Positions 31,683-32,997 of a stretch of 32,997 bases of DNA are shown piece after piece. The notes below the pieces were generated by a model. It had not been told where the DNA came from. It was given only the letters and a program-made list of their open reading frames with translations, and did no database searches. The stretch is from Thiomargarita sp. (GTDB taxonomy: Bacteria > Pseudomonadota > Gammaproteobacteria > Beggiatoales > Beggiatoaceae). How positions within the stretch are numbered: position 1 is the first letter of the stretch; each line of letters starts with the position of its first letter. A program made the translations under genes and the position numbers. The stretch spans positions 1 to 32,997 of the forward strand of contig DYNO01000009.1 in the NCBI GenBank assembly GCA_020721025.1, read 5' to 3'.

Positions 31683-32961
31683 GAGTTTCGCTGGAAAGCG
31701 CGGCTTTTTGTACTAAAGTTGAGTTTTGTTGCGTCATCTCATCCATTTGCGAAATTGCGGTGTTGACTTGATTAATTCCTGAGGATTGTTCAGCACTTGC
31801 CGCTGCGATTTCTGCAATAATGTCACTCACTTTTTTCACTGCTGCGACGATTTGTTGCAGGGTTTCACCCGATTTATTCGCCAACTTGGTGCCTTCATCC
31901 ACTTTACCCACGCTGTCTTGAATTAACAGTTTGATTTCCTTCGCAGCCGCGGCACTTCGTTGCGCCAAATTGCGTACTTCCGATGCAACCACAGCAAAGC
32001 CCCGTCCCTGTTCCCCTGCCCGTGCAGCTTCGACTGCGGCATTCAGTGCTAACAGATTGGTTTGAAAGGCGATTTCATCAATTACACCAATGATGTCGGT
32101 AATTTTCCGACTGCTGGTACTAATTTTTTCAATTGCTTGCACCGCTGCCCCCACCACATCACTGCCTTTTTCCGCCAACCCACGTGCCGAAATTGCCAAT
32201 TGCGTGGCTTCATGGGCATTATCCGCATTTTGTTGCACGGTACTGGTCATTTCTTCCATACTCGCTGCGGTCTGTTGTAAGAAAGAAGCGTGCTGTTCCG
32301 TGCGTTGACTTAGGCTAGTGTTACCTTCGGAAATTTCTAATGCCACCCGGTTCACAATATCAACCATTTGCTGAATTAATAAAATAATTTCTGTCAATTT
32401 CCGTGTCGTCGCATTGGCATCATTACGCAATTGTTCAAATTCACCAACATATTGTTTTTCAATCGTTTTTGTCAAGTCACCTTGTGCTAATGCCGCGAAC
32501 ATGTGCATGGTCTCGCGTAGGGCAGATTGATTGAAATCCATAATTTTGTTGACACCCTCGCCAAACACCGAGAAAAATCCACTTTTATTTAACATATTGA
32601 TTCGTTGGCTAAAATCACCTTGTGACGCTGCTTGTACCACTGTATTGATTTCCTGCTCGACAGCAACTTGTACTGAAATGTCTCGAAATTCGGCAACTGT
32701 CCCAATTCGCACGCCTTCAGCATTTAATACCGGCGTAACTGTTGAATCTATGGTCAGTTCGCCCATTTTGAATTTCGAGTTATAACTGCCGGTCAAGCCA
32801 TCTAATAGACCGCGTTGTTGTTCTGGAAGACTATGATATTTATCTATTTTTGAGCCTAACACATCGTTGACATTAAAATTGTTAAAACGATGCCGAAAAT
32901 GGGTTTCTTGCTTACTGAGCAAGTTATACGCAGATTTGTTCATATAGAACCGATTTGACAT
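31645..32961 (-). CDS. Methyl-accepting chemotaxis protein, frameshifted at the C-terminus
   Basis: The 438-residue product senses and signals to CheA/CheW. It begins inside a PAS-like domain (about 1-105: FYMNKSAYNLL, PEQQRGLLDGL, GTVAEFRDIS), continues with a HAMP-like region (FAALAQGDLTKTI, about 160-172), and then a long signalling domain with the hairpin tip EIAFQTNLLALNAAVEAARAGEQGRGFAVVASEVR (in outline, about 297-331). Methylation-type helices flank the tip. The frame ends in an atypical tail (HVRTSWAVERAN) after a one-base shift; the proper tail lies in the next frame (31482-31682). Its N-terminus also lacks the beginning of the PAS domain and any membrane segment; upstream in-frame codons contain stops. 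Confidence 0.85.
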   Translation of the reverse strand: MSNRFYMNKSAYNLLSKQETHFRHRFNNFNVNDVLGSKIDKYHSLPEQQRGLLDGLTGSYNSKFKMGELTIDSTVTPVLNAEGVRIGTVAEFRDISVQVAVEQEINTVVQAASQGDFSQRINMLNKSGFFSVFGEGVNKIMDFNQSALRETMHMFAALAQGDLTKTIEKQYVGEFEQLRNDANATTRKLTEIILLIQQMVDIVNRVALEISEGNTSLSQRTEQHASFLQQTAASMEEMTSTVQQNADNAHEATQLAISARGLAEKGSDVVGAAVQAIEKISTSSRKITDIIGVIDEIAFQTNLLALNAAVEAARAGEQGRGFAVVASEVRNLAQRSAAAAKEIKLLIQDSVGKVDEGTKLANKSGETLQQIVAAVKKVSDIIAEIAAASAEQSSGINQVNTAISQMDEMTQQNSTLVQKAALSSETHVRTSWAVERAN

Positions 32962-32997
32962 CTTTAAGCCATTTAGATCAAGTTGTTTCTATTTTCA

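Noticed and set aside
31660..31740. Programmed ribosomal frameshift in the chemoreceptor
   Set aside because: The needed shift is +1, and no X-XXY-YYZ or known +1 slippery codon with a stimulatory structure was found; a mutation or sequencing error is simpler.

Overview
The window looks like chromosomal DNA from a moderately AT-rich gammaproteobacterium. The core genes (nusA-infB, glmS, gcvT, ppx, folB/folK, mltD, gltX, ybiB) match gammaproteobacterial proteins closely in length and motifs. The mix of a Ras/Rab-like GTPase, a multi-PAS cyclase with a receiver domain, a DamX-like AAA-SPOR protein, an Rpn-type nuclease and many short palindromic repeats suggests a Thiotrichales/Beggiatoa-like bacterium. 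That placement is inference from gene content; no rRNA is present. No tRNA or CRISPR array was found.

Layout. 1-5700 (minus): the rimP-nusA-infB translation/transcription cluster, followed by a broken DUF262 gene where rbfA would often lie. 6003-6350 (plus): a small BamE-like lipoprotein. 6446-6666: a composite palindromic element. 6710-14878 (minus): gcvT, glmS, a PIN-PhoH ATPase, a REC-PAS-PAS class III nucleotide cyclase and an Rpn-family nuclease. 15152-18647 (plus): ppx, then a tight folB-folK-exonuclease operon. 18954-21301 (plus): a Ras-like GTPase with a PAS-like partner, a rubredoxin and a periplasmic coiled-coil protein. 21384-23445 (minus): an AAA-TM-SPOR (DamX-like) gene and dnaQ in one operon. 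23858-25372 (plus): mltD. 25551-28531 (minus): gltX and ctpA. 28784-30035: an IS200/IS605-type element carrying only tnpB. 30289-31308 (minus): ybiB. 31482-32997 (minus): a chemoreceptor gene with a frameshift near its 3' end.

The most notable non-coding content is a set of dispersed short elements. Family A (ends TGAACCGTAATT, about 85-120 bp) has three copies at 3544-3661, 25415-25498 and 30196-30288. Family B (ends GTTCGGACAG, about 110 bp) has one complete copy at 20626-20735 and two degraded copies, upstream of glmS and at the 5' end of the cyclase gene. A degenerate solo copy of the tnpB element's right end lies at 7971-8034. A composite structure at 6446-6666 looks like one palindrome inserted into another. 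These elements lie in operon spacers and leaders (nusA-infB, glmS) and may affect local transcript folding or termination.

Functionally the window is mostly housekeeping: translation initiation, transcription antitermination, UDP-GlcNAc synthesis, folate synthesis, peptidoglycan turnover and division, proofreading and polyphosphate hydrolysis. Signalling genes (cyclase, Ras-like GTPase plus PAS-like protein, chemoreceptor) are layered on top.
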